A stretch of 64,000 bases of DNA from Gadus chalcogrammus. Lineage: Eukaryota; Chordata; Actinopteri; Gadiformes; Gadidae. Location of the stretch: assembly GCF_026213295.1 (NCBI RefSeq), contig NC_079425.1, positions 10,708,604 through 10,772,603 of the forward strand, given 5' to 3'. The notes below the pieces were generated by a model that saw only the letters and a list, made by a program, of their open reading frames with translations, did not search any database and had not been told where the DNA came from. Positions 37,666 through 51,411 of the stretch are shown piece by piece (within the stretch, counting starts at the first letter, position 1; each line of letters begins with the position of its first letter). The position numbers and the translations under genes are program-made.

Positions 37666-38560
37666 ATCTCATGTGGGAGGGAGGGGGCAGAAGGGGGTGG
37701 GGGGGGAGTCCTGCCTCTTTGCCTTCCTCAGATCAATGCCTCGGCCACTCACTTTCTGATGTTGCACGACGGGAAATGCTTTGAATACTTGCGACATGGC
37801 TGCTCGCATTGATTGCCAAGATTGACAGCTCTAACCGTCGTCTTCTCTTGTCTTAGCCTAGCGAGAGGGATGAGATAAAGAACAGATAACAACAAAAGAT
37901 AGTCGCAGTTTGACAGCTGAACTCCACGAGGAAGAGCGGGATACCCTTCTCGCGCTCCCGTGTAAACACACTTTAGTTTCCGCTCAACAGATAGCGCAGC
38001 TGAACCTTTTCCTGCAAAAGTAGTTTTTAAAACGGCGGGATAACGCAGAAGCAAGGACCTGCTTTCACCCCCCTCTTTTCCAACACACCAAGTCTTCAAG
38101 GTAAAGTGTCTCTCTCTCTCGGCTACTTTAACAACAGCTCCGTGTTTACCGGGAGTTCACTAGGGGCTAGCGTGGTGTCAGTGAATGCCTCGGTTGTTGA
38201 GCGCACTTGATGTCGGGGTGATTGGAGCGAAAGTAGAAGCCAGTTGTGAGAACTTAACAGGTGAGCCTACGACAGAATGTCAGATCTAAAAGGACATTTT
38301 TTATTATTTAGCGCGTCCGCTCTCACGGGAACAGGAGCAAACGCGACGCTCGAGCGGCGCAATTTAACTTTACATCTTTTATAGCCTACTCTTGGAACTC
38401 TTGTATAGCCTACCGTAATAAACCAAAGACGCGCCAACTCTTACTTTATTTAACGTGAACTTAGTAGTGATTGTGACGGGATGGGGGGGGATGTCTGCAA
38501 AACAAAGTTGTGCGCTTAATGAATCCTCTGCGCACGGAACTAGAGGGCTATACTTTTGTA
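37620..38560 (+). promoter_or_regulatory. sox6: CpG-richer promoter region and possible first exon of downstream gene
   Basis: CpG dinucleotides are clearly denser here than in the surrounding AT-rich DNA (for example 37637-37665, 38320-38360). No long reading frame is present. A donor-like ttcaag/gtaaag occurs at 38100/38101, so an untranslated first exon could run from roughly 37700 to 38100. The assignment to sox6 comes only from PLEKHA7-SOX6 neighbourhood and orientation in human. Confidence 0.4.
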
Positions 38561-39709
38561 CTGTAACTTCACTGCGTGACCCAACATGTCACATCCCGTG
38601 TCAGCTATGTTTTTTAAATAGCAATAGTTAACATTGCGGACATATTGTCATTACTTTATAAAACGTGTTGACAGCCTTTAATGTGCCCCCTGAGATGTCC
38701 ATTGACTTTCCGCGGTTGGTTGGGTACTTATTTGGGGTCCAAATGCGGTATTCATCTAGAGAGTGACGTTCATGTGCATTACCCTCTCCCTGGATGCCTC
38801 CAGAATAGTGGGTGGTTTTACCAGGATGTTTGAATCTTCCTTCAATTATTTGTATCGGTGTATCTGGTTGTATTTGCGTTAACCCCTGCTCGCGTCTTTT
38901 GCCGGACAAAGGAAGGGGGTACATTCTGGAAATGTCAGACCCGAGCACTTTTGTCCCCATTTAGCCGTAGGAATGTGCTCGTCCCCAACTTTCTCTGGAG
39001 GGTTAGGCGACTTGACCTTAGAAGAATGCGAGAGCGATAAATTAAACCCCAACAATCAAGACGCTTGTCAATGTAGTGAGGAGTCCATATGGACACCCGC
39101 ATGTAGGATATCAGGCGAAGAACTTCGAAAAGTTTAATAGGCTATATCGTGCTTCTGATATATATATATATATATATATATCAATTAAGAGGGATAATTT
39201 ATGTTCCCTCGTCTAAACTTTTAAATGAACTTGTCTTCCGACACGGACGGTTCGCAGAGAGGTCTGCACAGAGGAAGACACAGCGAGCTCCACTTGTGTC
39301 TTGCGCAATAAACCCTATTCTTTTTTTGGTAGGCCTACAATTACAAAAAATAATTCATATGATGAAAACGATAATAAAATATTTAACATTAAAGTTGCGA
39401 CAGAAGAATATCCTTTTTGACATTTTAATCAAAATAAAATGACAATAATTATACCAAATAATAATGATAATAATTATATAAATAATATAATCAGCAATGA
39501 ACTTGGATTTAGGCCTAGGGGCTAACTATATCTGGGGAAAAAATATGTTTATAAGCATCTAACAATTGTTTTTAAACCTCTGGCATGTTTAGACATCCTA
39601 ATAAAATCTCCTAATTAGAGAGTAGGGCGTTTGTTAATAGCGTTTAATAACACGTCGTGTTACCCCCCCCCACACACACACGAACACGAACACGCGTACC
39701 CACACACAT

Positions 39710-39791
<82 letters not shown>

Positions 39792-40600
39792 TCACGCACG
39801 CACGCACACATGATCACGCACGCACGCAAACACACACACGCACACACACACACACGCACACACGCACGCACAAACTCAACGGAGTGGGAAAACAATCCGC
39901 CGCTCGTTCGTATGTCGCAGTAAAGTTGATATCGTAATGGTATTTTGTTTTGAACAGTTGCTGTTAGCTGTGAGCGCAAGTTCCCTCATAAGGTAAGGTG
40001 GTACTGGAGACCGATGGAAGTCTAAATGGCACATGTATAATTAGACTGTCCATTCAGCACATTGTCCCGGCTGCTATACAGGGACGCTCGCCCTGTCCCG
40101 CTCTATAGGAGCGCGTCTCTGGCGGCGCAGCGCAGCACGCCACTGTTAAAAAAAAGTAAGAGGGGAAAATTGGCAATTATGTCTATTGATGATGACCCGA
40201 CTATTGATGACGCGACTGCACACGCTGTGACTTGCATGTTTCAAAGCCCGTTTGAACAATCATTAATCAAAAAAATAAAAAATGTTTTGGTTTTTCCATC
40301 ATTTCTTCGACCACTTTAGAGTTTAACTGAAAGTGTTTGAAGCATTTGATCGCTATATATATCATACACCCACTGCCGTCCTCGATTGAAACCCTGCTCA
40401 TTTATTAGGGACATGTCGCTTTTAGCGACTCTCCACCTTTTCGTATTGAGGCTTCATGAATGAAAATGTAATCCTTACGTTTTTATTTTATATGCACTGT
40501 GCTTTTTTGAGCTTAGCTCCGTGATTTTTTTCCTAGAGTGTTTGGATTAAGACAGTTACTTTACATCTGACCTAACAATTATTGTACCCTTTTTTTTTAG
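38101..40600. other. Putative first intron of downstream gene
   Basis: AT-rich after 38600. (TA)n at 39158-39181, (CA)n at 39711-39788 within a CA-rich zone 39671-39872. A CG-rich patch at 40065-40140 contains short inverted repeats (acaggg/ccctgt) but no recognised gene. Confidence 0.4.
39671..39872. repeat. (CA)n with ACGC variants
   Basis: Long CA tract preceded by a C-run and followed by CACG/CGCA tetranucleotide variants. Confidence 0.95.
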
Positions 40601-40692
40601 GATTCTCTGCAAGTGGATCTCGTGGTGACTTTTGCAGCTGAGCAAAGTTCCGGATTGGACCTGAATAGAGAGGCTTGCGGACGCATGTGCCA
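40601..40692 (+). other. sox6: Small untranslated-type exon, probably sox6 5' UTR
   Basis: 92 nt bounded by a textbook acceptor (eight T then ag, 40591-40600) and donor gtaagt at 40693. The interior is GC-balanced and unlike the flanking AT-rich introns. Only a late ATG (40685) is present, so it reads as 5' UTR. If spliced from a first exon ending near 38100 it would be the second exon of the downstream gene. SOX6 identity is inferred from synteny: human PLEKHA7 and SOX6 are transcribed in the same direction with PLEKHA7 upstream. Confidence 0.45.
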
Positions 40693-41436
40693 GTAAGTTC
40701 AAGTATTTATCATTACGCCTCATCTCGTTGACTGTGGTCAGACTCCGCTTGAGAAAATAACCAGCCACGTGTCCCCATTTACTGCGCTTATTATTTACAA
40801 TTGTGAAATCAGTTGCGGTTTTTGAAGTGAGATGATTTTAGGTTTCCTTGTCAAATCACGCAGCGTAGCCTATAGGTATCCATTAAAACCCATCTAAACG
40901 TATACTTTTAAACGTAAAGCTATGCGTTTGCAATGAACCCCATAGTTTTCACTATGCCGATTCAATATTCTTTTCTGTCAAGAAAGATGATTAATAATTT
41001 TTCATGAAACAACACAAGATAGCCCACAAAAATTCTTTGAAATTTATTTGAAGGTTTAATCAAGGTCAGACTGCAGACGTGCATACAGATACATACAGAT
41101 TTGTAGTAACTAAAGAAAAAATCATAAAGAGATTTGTTTGAATATTTTTTTTTATATAGGCCTATATAGAACGTGAACGTTTTGATTTGTGCAGTGAAAT
41201 ACTTTTTTGTTCTGCTATAGTAAAACCTACAACAGAGGAGTGTGTTATGATATTCTTCTGGCTCTGAAAATGTATCTCACAGTTAGATATCATGTTGGAC
41301 ATTTATAAATATATTAAAAAAACATACTCAAAATAATTATTCTCATGAAAATAATTAGAATATTCTGAACCTACTACAAATATACCATGCTACATACCAT
41401 CAAATTATATATTTTCCGGAAAACGGTTGCAACGGT

Positions 41437-41470
41437 GGGTGTGGGTGTGGGTGTGGGTGTGGGTGTGTGT
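41437..41470. repeat. (GGGTGT)n
   Basis: About five and a half copies of a six-base unit, ending in plain GT. Confidence 0.9.
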
Positions 41471-43379
41471 TTTTGTGTATGCTTTTGTAAGTGCCTTGTT
41501 GGGAATAGCGTATTGTCCCTGGCGTCTGCTTTGATTGAAAAAATGTCAAAATCAAAAGAGGTGGTCCCGGACATGTATTAGATCTCTTCAGCCGCCTCAG
41601 TCTATCATGTAGTTATTCCTCAGACCCCCCCACCCCCACCACTATCCCCTCCCCCTGGCAGGCAGGCAGGCAAAGAGCAACAGTGAATAGGGGGGCCGGA
41701 GGGGGCTGAGGTACCAGGCAAGCCTCCCGGTCTCCTCCAGCCAGTGGGGGCATGTGGAGCAGTAAGAGCAGACCTCATGATCAACAAGACGCGAGGAGGT
41801 AAACAATAGCAGGTCTGGTTAAGGTGCTGGGGGGAGGGGGGAGGGGGAATGACGGAGATACTAAATGTGGAAGCACATGTCTTGGCATCTGTCTTTGTTA
41901 AGTGTTACGTCGTTTGAGATAACGGCCCATTGGAACAATGATCAGCTGGGAACGCAGCCTTGTCGTCACTGAATCCCTAATTTGGCGATCCTGCACTCTT
42001 GCCATTCGAGTGTTTGAACTGTTTTATGGTCCTGGACGAGGAATCTGTAGTTCTTTTTTATTTTTATCCGATACGATGTTGTAGTATATAAGACCAATTG
42101 TGTTTTCAAGTGAGCAAGTGCGAGAGAGAGTTTTTCCGAGAGAAAACGTTTCATCATATCAAGACGTCATACAATCTCCCAATTGATGACATTCTCTAAC
42201 CTGAAACAGACATGGACTCTTTATTTTGACAGTTCATGTCCTCTGTGTTTGTGAATGTGTGTGTCTGTGAATGACAGTGAGATTGTTTGTGTGTGTGTGT
42301 GCGTGTTTGACTTAACACACAGTGTTTGAGTGTGTGTCTGCCTCAAAAAAAAGAAGTGTATGTGAGCGTGCGAGCATGTGTGTGTTTGTGTGTGGTACCG
42401 AGCACAGCAGACATGCATTTTGGACCGTCGTCTTAGTTCTCCTGCCGTCGCGAATCCAATCCCAAAAGGATCAATAAACCTCTCTCAGATCCCTCCTTTC
42501 TAAATTCCCTCCTTGGTATCTGTCTTCACTTGGAAATGCGTCATATCGTGGAAGCATGAATGTCGTTCCACACACAGTCTCTGAGAAGAACCTTGTGTGA
42601 AATAAAAAACAACCTTCCTGCTCCTTTGAATGCAGCCATCTCGTCAGAGGAAAAAAACACATATCAATAGATGAGCATCATTAAAAGTATTGAAGGAAAG
42701 TCTCAGTCAGGCATCAGTGTCAGACAATGGGAAATCCAGAGCACCTCCACTCTGCCTCTGCTCTGTTCCCATCCTAGCAGCCTCCACCCTGACCCCCCCC
42801 CCCCCCTCCGTTTGTCAGGGACATGAAGGAATCAATTGGATTTGAGGATTATCAGGGTTTGTGCATGAGGTCCGTATTCACACCATACATTTAGTTATGC
42901 TTTGAGTGTTTCATTTGATGCCATTTGATTCAAAGGCACATTTAATATTTACCAATTTTCCTTTCGTAATTATTTTTCCTTTGGTTAATCTACTGTAATG
43001 GATTAGGGAACAGTTCCGTATGTGTTTTATAAGAGGATTGTTTTACTGTGAGGTCGACCTCCTTCTGTCCGTCTGCTTTATCAGTACTGCTGACATTAAG
43101 TCGTTAGAAGATAAGAAGCACACTCACATTTGAATATGCATTTCTTCATTGAAAAATTATAATTGCACACGTCGCCGTAAGTGGTCCATTTTGATCTGTA
43201 CCATTCACTCGCCCACTAAATATGTTTTTCTCAGAATAATTGGTCATTTTCTTTAGTCCATAGCATAGTTGTGCATAATTAAGTTGGACTTCAAAATGCA
43301 ACAGTCCTGGATATGGTAAATAGCCTCTATTGAATTCTTTTTCTTTCCCTTTTTTTTTTTGAGATCACACATTTATATG

Positions 43380-43580
43380 TAGAATTAATTGGCAGGGTCT
43401 TGGTGGCCGCGTGCGTTTGACACAGGTCTGCAACTGTAATCAGGTGGATGAATTAGTCGGGCTCATTGTTTTTATGAATCAAATGAAGATTTGTACCATG
43501 CCCGTGTGAAGATGGTTGCCCCTATTTCCATATCAAAGGACCTCACAGTAAAGCCGGGCAGTAATTAAAATGTGGTGGAT
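43380..43580. promoter_or_regulatory. Candidate conserved noncoding element
   Basis: Unique sequence with agaattaattggcag, gatgaattagtcgggctcat and gcagtaattaaaatg. Homeodomain-type TAATTA cores are clustered. Inferred from texture only. Confidence 0.25.
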
Positions 43581-43601
43581 TTTTGAGTTCTTTCACATGT
43601 T

Positions 43602-43603
<2 letters not shown>

Positions 43604-43662
<59 letters not shown>

Positions 43663-43772
43663 GCGCGCACATGCACATGCACATGCACACGCATGCACAT
43701 GCACAAATGCTCATGACACACACGCTCATGTCACAAACACACAAAAAAGCACACATCCTCATACACACACAT

Positions 43773-43803
<31 letters not shown>
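43604..43803. repeat. (CA)n, CATG-rich and (ACGC)n tract
   Basis: (CA)n at 43604-43661, then GCACAT variants, then about eight copies of CACG near 43771-43803. Confidence 0.95.
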
Positions 43804-44559
43804 GACACTTTTGCTCACACACACATCCCACGCATAACATTTACCGTAGACACACACATACCAATAGATAATTCTCGTTTGCATGGCCTTTGCAAGTCTA
43901 TCAAACCCATTTCAAGGACAGCAAGTGTACGTGGCAATCCGTTTCTCTTAACCTCAACCTGATCAAAAACTGTGTTAATATTTTCCCAGTTTGACTATTT
44001 ATCTACCCACACCACCTCACTTAACCAGGGCACGAACCGATGGGAAAGTGCACATTTTCCTGATGCACATTCCATGTATTTCTCCCTAAGCGACCTTGTT
44101 GTCAACTAACCACATTACGAAGCCGGAGGCCGAGGTCAACGGCTCCTTATTGGATTGTAGGATGGCCCTTTGTGATGTCGTCCTCGTGGAGTTGGAGAAG
44201 CTCTGAAGATCTGACTCTGTGTCTTGTGAGCAAACGAGGGAAAAGAGATTAGTGTAATGTGGGCCGTTTTGCTCCCCTCACACAAAAGGCTGCAGAACAA
44301 CCCTTTCCTTGTGATTCCCCCAATTGTTATTGGATCAGACTTCCCATGGGCCAGCCGGCTTGGGGGGAAGCACAAAGGGATTCCATGAAATAACACATTT
44401 GGATTTACATTGGCAGTAGAGTGTGAGTGATCTCTAGCCATCACACATGTATTACAACACGTATTACATGTATATAGCATACACAACAATGTGATACACA
44501 TAGTCATAAAGTAAATGGAGGGCATTTCCATTTGTTTAAAAATAGCTTTGTTTGTATTC

Positions 44560-45025
44560 GAATTGATTCCATCTCATAGAAGAAAGCATATCTATTTAGT
44601 TTTGAATTAATGCGTCAAGCTAGAATTAATGATTTTGGTTGCAACGCAGATGATCACAAGCCAATGCCGTTAAACCAAACAGCTTCAAAGGTCGCCGGCA
44701 AATATGATATAAATTCAGCGCTTAAATTTGTTATTGAAGCAGAAATTCTTCACGGTGCCTCTGTGAATTCCAGAGCAGAGCAGAGCCATTTCCCAGCGCC
44801 CTTTCATACGTCCCCATTCACCGTGGACGCCCAACAATTAGACATTAGCCAGTTGGTAGAGGCTGACAGCTCGCCTGGTATCTGCCAGCCTGATCTGACA
44901 TGAGATGTAAAATATGTTCCATGGCTGTGACTCCGCCAGACAATCTGGGCTCCTCCTCACCTCTCCGTCCAGCCGGAAGCCGCTTGGTTGGCAAATTACT
45001 TTTAGCAGATTAGATATGGCGACTA
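44560..45025. promoter_or_regulatory. Candidate conserved noncoding element
   Basis: Repeat-free, moderately GC-balanced stretch with gaattaatgcgtcaag and gaattaatgattttgg near its start and an open frame of 97 codons that resembles no known protein. Enhancer-like texture, inferred only. Confidence 0.25.
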
Positions 45026-46210
45026 AGTGTGTGTGTGTTTGCGATGTGTGTGTGTGTGTGTGTGTTCCTTGTGCTCACATCAAACTGAGTGTTAGCGTCT
45101 ACACGCCGGTGTGTATGCATGCAGGATCAGGGAATATGTGCAAGCAATTCTGGTGTTGTTTTTGTGTTGATTGGAAGGCTTTTTGAATGTCGTGACATCA
45201 TTATCAAAGAGCCATTGGGTTCAGTGAAGATTCTAACATAATGCCGCACTACGATTTATGACGACAAAGGTTCCACCAGACATTTTACACTATCACGGAT
45301 TGTCACACTAAGTATTAGCAAGTAGCATTACGCATTTATTTATTTGAAACATTCTTCCAGTATGCTAACCGCTAGTTATTTAGCATTAGTCCAGTGCAAT
45401 GGAAACGTGGATAGTTCATGTGCTAGCATTATGGAACAGCTGCTGTGACGTCTGCATCAGGCAGGGAAATTAAATGGAAAGGAAAGGTTGTGTTCAGCCA
45501 AAAATTCGGCTCTCAACAGTTTTTGTGTGGAAAATGGGCTTTGCCAAATAAGTCAAAGTGAGCAAAAGAATTGTGTGGTTAGAACTCTGATGAATTAAAC
45601 CAAAACCAGGTATTTTCCATCAATACATGTATGTATTTTATAGAAAACATCACTTGGATTGGTAACCTCGCTTCACGTCATTGTAAAACATTTATTTAGC
45701 AGAATGAATCCAGAAGTTTGTTTTCATCATTTGCAAGACTCTTTGTTTGTATCAGTGTTCTTCTTTGTTGTTCTGTATCTTAGAGTGAGAAGTATTGGTC
45801 TTAAGGCGGCATTGGTGCAACGACAATTTAATCTGACACATGAGCGCATTTCCCTCAATAAACGCTAAAGTGTTTCAAAGGACAATTATTTCTATAATGC
45901 CGTGCATGGAAATGCACTAAATTCTGCGAGTTGCTAGTTCTATCATTTGTAAACAAAAGAAATATGTAGATAACAGATAATCAACAACATCAGCATCAAA
46001 AAGACAGAATAAAATAAACCCAAGAGAAACCCACAAGCGTATGGTCTACAGTATTTTTATTTTTTTTGAATGAGCCCAAAAAAGGACGAACGGCTGAAAT
46101 GATAGAGAGGGCTTGTGGTTTGGCTCCGTCAGGGATCTCCCATGAGCCTCTTTGACAATTCTACGGGACAGCCACCCTGGCACACGCCACCCACCACATG
46201 ATAACCATAT

Positions 46211-46587
<377 letters not shown>

Positions 46588-46999
46588 CTATACGCACGCA
46601 TTCGCACACACACACACACACACACCCCTGTGAGGAGGTATGATTGGCAGAGTGATTTATGCCGTTAAAAGACAGCTGCCCCTTAATATCTGGAGAGACG
46701 GGTGAGATCCTCTGCACTACAGACAAGAAACAAAAAAATATCTGGCACAGTTTTAAATCCCCAGACATCTTGAAGATATAGTGAATTTCATAAACCTATA
46801 AAGACATCCATGTTTAAGATGGTGATGTTTTTACAGGATTTGGATACGTCTTCATATCGTCTTTTTAATATCAATACAAATTCAACACGTGCTACACAAA
46901 GATACCCTTACACAGTAACCAGTGTACTGAAACATATGTCCGTCAAAGAGTGGCGTGCATATATATATGCAGGCAGAGGCATATGGTTGCGGTTTGGTG

Positions 47000-47770
47000 G
47001 CAGCCAGGGGAGCAGGCTTTATGTCGCTGGTTAAAAGGGTGGAGCTGGGAGGTGCGTCCGCCCTCCTCGTCCTCAGCACCAGAGCTAAATGCATTGGTCA
47101 CCATCTGCAGGGTGGAGGAGCTGGGCTGCGGCCCAGAGAAAGGCTTCTAATTAAACAGTCATCATTATCAACTTGTGGTCAGTGATCCTCATCCCCAACA
47201 CTGGAGCACCAGGAGGAACATGCAACCATTGAGGCTTTCCTCTGAGCCAGTGTTGCTGGACTGAATTAGAACGGAGGAGAAAGCAGCGATGGAGGAGGGA
47301 GCAGCCTCCTGTTTCTTTTTTCAATTTTTTCCTTCTTCTTTTTGGCAGAACCTGGCATGCGCAAGGCCTGATGCCATATCCACTCAGGTTTAAACAATTA
47401 CACAATATCACAGAGCCCAGCAGAGCCTCCATTCTGGAATAGTCATCGTCTTTTCCCTCTGTTTTTTTTTTGACTGCCGTACTTCAAGCCACGGTTTCAG
47501 GCATGGCCAAGTGTTACATGTGCAAGGAGCTTTTCGATAATTTCAATTAGTGTAAGAGGGTGGGCCTGCAGTATCCGTATCAGTACCACTGGAGGCGGTT
47601 GTTCTTTGAGGCTGACGGCCTCCTTAATGCAGTATTTCATGGTTTGATGTGTGAGTGACACTGAGGCGCTCAGAGAGGATGGCAAAATGGTTTATTAGGA
47701 CCTAATTAGAGCCCTGTGATTAAAGGGGAAGTGACTGTGATTAGTAGGGCTGCGGATGATGGGGAAAAAT
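47000..47770. promoter_or_regulatory. Candidate regulatory region
   Basis: Unique sequence with ttctaattaaacagtcatca, ggacctaattagagccctgtg and ctgtgattaaaggggaagtg words. Function unproven. Confidence 0.2.
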
Positions 47771-47808
47771 GGGATGAATATTCAGAGAATAGACAAGCAG
47801 AACCATGA

Positions 47809-47909
47809 GTGTGTGTGTGTGTGTGTGTGTGTGTCTATGTCTGTGTTTGTGTCTGTGTCTGTGTGTGAGTGTGTGTGTGAATGTGCGTGTGGGAAGGGAG
47901 AGAGACAGA

Positions 47910-47949
<40 letters not shown>
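47809..47949. repeat. (GT)n and (GA)n
   Basis: GT tract 47809-47832 with CTGT variants to 47878, then (GA)n 47918-47949. Confidence 0.95.
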
Positions 47950-47953
<4 letters not shown>

Positions 47954-50789
47954 TTCAGGATGAGACAAAGCATATGTGTATTTATGGATGTATGTCTGTT
48001 TGTATATGGAACAAGATTAATGTGGTTGATTCTTTGACTGATGAAGAAATGTATTTCATGTCCTTTATATAGAATTTCACCTGACTAATTTAAATGTATT
48101 ATATTTCTCTTGTTTAATCTACTAAATCTGATAACCCTTCTTCAGTGATTTGCGGCCCTCATTGATTACAGAAAACAAACAGAGGTCTGAACAGAAACAA
48201 CATATTGATATTAATGCATATCGATGTTCCCGACATGTCTCTTGTTTTGGTAGGGTATAAGTTTGGCATGCAAGAGTAATGCGAATGCATTCACAGCCAA
48301 TTGAACAGGAAAAACACATGAAGCGTGCAGCTAAAGCTGGTTTACCTTGGCTAGCTCTTCCAAAGAATCACACCTTGTGATGAGCTGTAACGTTTGCAAT
48401 ATTTAAACTAATCTATAAATGGGCCCATTTTACTATAATTTTTTCTGTGTAAATTAAAAGTGCAAATAAATATGTCTTTTATTTTCTTCTCACCACAATG
48501 AACGTATAGGGTGTGAAGCATGCGATAGCCATCGCCATTTATAAATTATTTTTGTGTGAATGTTATGGGGCCAGGACATAGTCAGAAGGGCTTTGCGATT
48601 TTACAATTTCACATCTGACTTCCTTCTTAAAATGACACTGCTGTACGTGGCTATTGCCCCATTGATTTGTACAGTATAGGCTTCTGCGCTCTAAGAGGTA
48701 TTTGTAATACCCTCAAACTTCTCACTCTTTTGCTGGATACTGCTTATCTCAAGGCTATTCAGAAAACAAAATGGCATTTCTTTTTTTCGATTTCTGAGTT
48801 TTTTCGGTCAGGCCACTGCTAAACCAACTTAAAGGGAGCTGTTTCTGAGCACAGGCACACGCATGGCTTTGTGGACACATGCATGCATTCAACATGCACT
48901 CAACATGTTTTTGCTCACACACACACACACACACACATACTTTTTCACCTTTTGTGATTCTTTACCTTCGATTTCAACACAATCACACTGTTAGAATATA
49001 CATGCTAGTGTTTCTAGTGTTGCTAGTGCTATATTTATGTCCGTTAATTGTAGCATCAATTGTTCGATGTTTCTGTTCTGGCTGTATGCTGTAGACAGTT
49101 CAACATTGAACAGAACATGTTTCTAAATGATCCATCCACTAAATGATTAACTTTTTCTTTCTTCGGCTGGATACATGTTCTGCAAAACGCTGATTGCCTC
49201 CAAGTGTTCACTGTGGCTGAGTGAGATCAGGTGCAGGAGGCCAAAATATCATCAAAAAGGTGTCTTTCTGAGCAAACTTACAACCTCTTCCCTCACCTCT
49301 ACACTAGCCCCATTCCAATGTCTCATTTGTTAAACAAAGGCACAATTTCATCATCGTAACGTGTTGTTGAAATCACACGCTGTATTACGATGTATGTCCA
49401 TGTGTTATATTTGATAGATTTCACTCTGCGATGAATGGCTGCGGTCAGTAAAGCCCTCACCCTTTCCCTTGGAGCGTTGACAGTTTTCCTCCTAAAATAA
49501 TGGGAAGCATGTGTTTAACTGGCTGCAAGAATGTCTAGTGTGTCACAGGACCCACCTGTTGTGCTTTCAATAATGTGAACACCAACCACATGTAACTATT
49601 TGGCCGTCACTCTGATACAGATACCCAGAGATGCTTTTCCACTCCTCTTATTCTTTGTTCTGCTTCAGGGGGCCCGGCTACAGCAGCTGGGCCTGTTTGT
49701 TTAAAACACATTCAACACCCTTATCGCCACGGCTAATGTTTAGCTTTTCACACAGCAGCCAAGAAAATAACACGTAGATATAGATACAGAGCAGACGTAC
49801 GCAAGAGCAGTTTGTTTGAAGTACCCCGGCACTTGGTTTGTGTTATTATTATGCTAAAGTGTGCGCGAACGCCACGCACGCGCTGGCTCTAGCTTGCTAG
49901 GTTTCTCATCTTTACCGTAGCCTGTGCCACGGTGTAATTGGCTTCCACCGTGGCACGGGCAGTATATTATAACAGTTTCACTATGTTTTCTCTACCCCCT
50001 CCTCTCCCCTGCCACCCTACGCTACATGTAAAATGTGTCCACGGACCATGGAATATATAGTACGAGATGTGATGTCAGATGTTATTGCTGGATATGCATA
50101 CAAGGAAATGTTGGATTATTTTCCAAAAAATCTGCAACGCAGACTGCATTATGTCACAAAGGCCACATTGTAACAAGTTGGTTTCAGAGTATGTCTCTCT
50201 CTCCTTCTCTCTCTCTCCCTCTCTCCGTCTCTCTGTCTCTCTGTCTCTCTGTCTCTCTCTCTTGTCCCATGCATTTTGTGACCACCTTCTGTGCAACCGG
50301 GCCAGGCTACAGCTTTGATTCATGCCCATTTCCTTTCCGTGAACTAGAATCAATGCACAATGGCTCTATAGGATGCCATGCATAATGGCATAAAAAACCT
50401 CAAGACATATTTATATGTGTGAGCATAGAAGTCACTGAGTGTTCCACTCCCTAACGTTTCTCCCCAAGGTATTTGCTTTGGCTGAATTACATTATGTGCA
50501 AACTCAATGTGGGCATCTTGATAACGTTAAAATATTAGGTTTGGAATTTATCAGTTAGTGGCAGTAAGTGGTATCAAAACATTGATTCTAATGCACTACC
50601 TAAGAGGCATGTCTTGGCTGTACTATCACTGGAACATTTGGTCTTAAATTCCAATTATGTATCCCTAATTGAGTGGTGGTGGCGGGGGGGAGGGGGGGAG
50701 TCGTCCCCCAGTCACCCTCTTCCAGGTGGGATCTAGGGTTGGTCAGTCTGCCCTGACACCACCAGCCAACCCTCTTGTGCAACGTTCTG

Positions 50790-50945
50790 AAGAGGGAGGG
50801 AGGGAGGGAGAGAGGGAGGGAGGGAGGGTGAGGGAGAGAGGGAGGGAGGATGGGAGGGAGAGAGTGGGGGAGGATGGGAGGGAGAGAGTGGGGGAGGATG
50901 GGAGGCAGAGAGGGAGGGGGGATTGGAGGGAGAGAGGGGGGAGGA
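50790..50945. repeat. (GGGA)n purine tract
   Basis: Imperfect GGGA/GAGA tract with a repeated gggggaggatgggagggag unit. G-runs could form quadruplexes. Confidence 0.9.
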
Positions 50946-51290
50946 TGGGAGTCCAATAGAAAACCACACATCTCCAGTTTTGCCACTAATTGAATTTACC
51001 AGTGAAATATGCCGGCAGGAGCCCCTTACCTTGTTTGACTTATTTATTGCCTGACGGTGGAGGTAAATTGACCTTCTCGTTTCAAAGGCTCTTTATTTCA
51101 ACCCAGAGAAAAAGAGTGTTAGACTCAATTACACCAGTGATCAGTGACTGAAACACTGCATTTGTTTCCTCTAAAGGGACAAGCCCGACCAGACGCCTGC
51201 TCTCAGACCCTTGTCTCTCCCTCTCCCCGCTCTCCCAGGCCTGCAGAACAAGGAGGGGGTGTGGGAAATTAGAGGAGAGGGAAATGCTGA

Positions 51291-51411
<121 letters not shown>

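Noticed and set aside
37226..37672. 148-codon antisense frame
   Set aside because: Glu-Arg repeat from (CT)n joined to unrelated AT-rich sequence.
46956..46971. 16-bp palindrome tgcatatatatatgca
   Set aside because: An alternating TA core makes this palindrome trivial.
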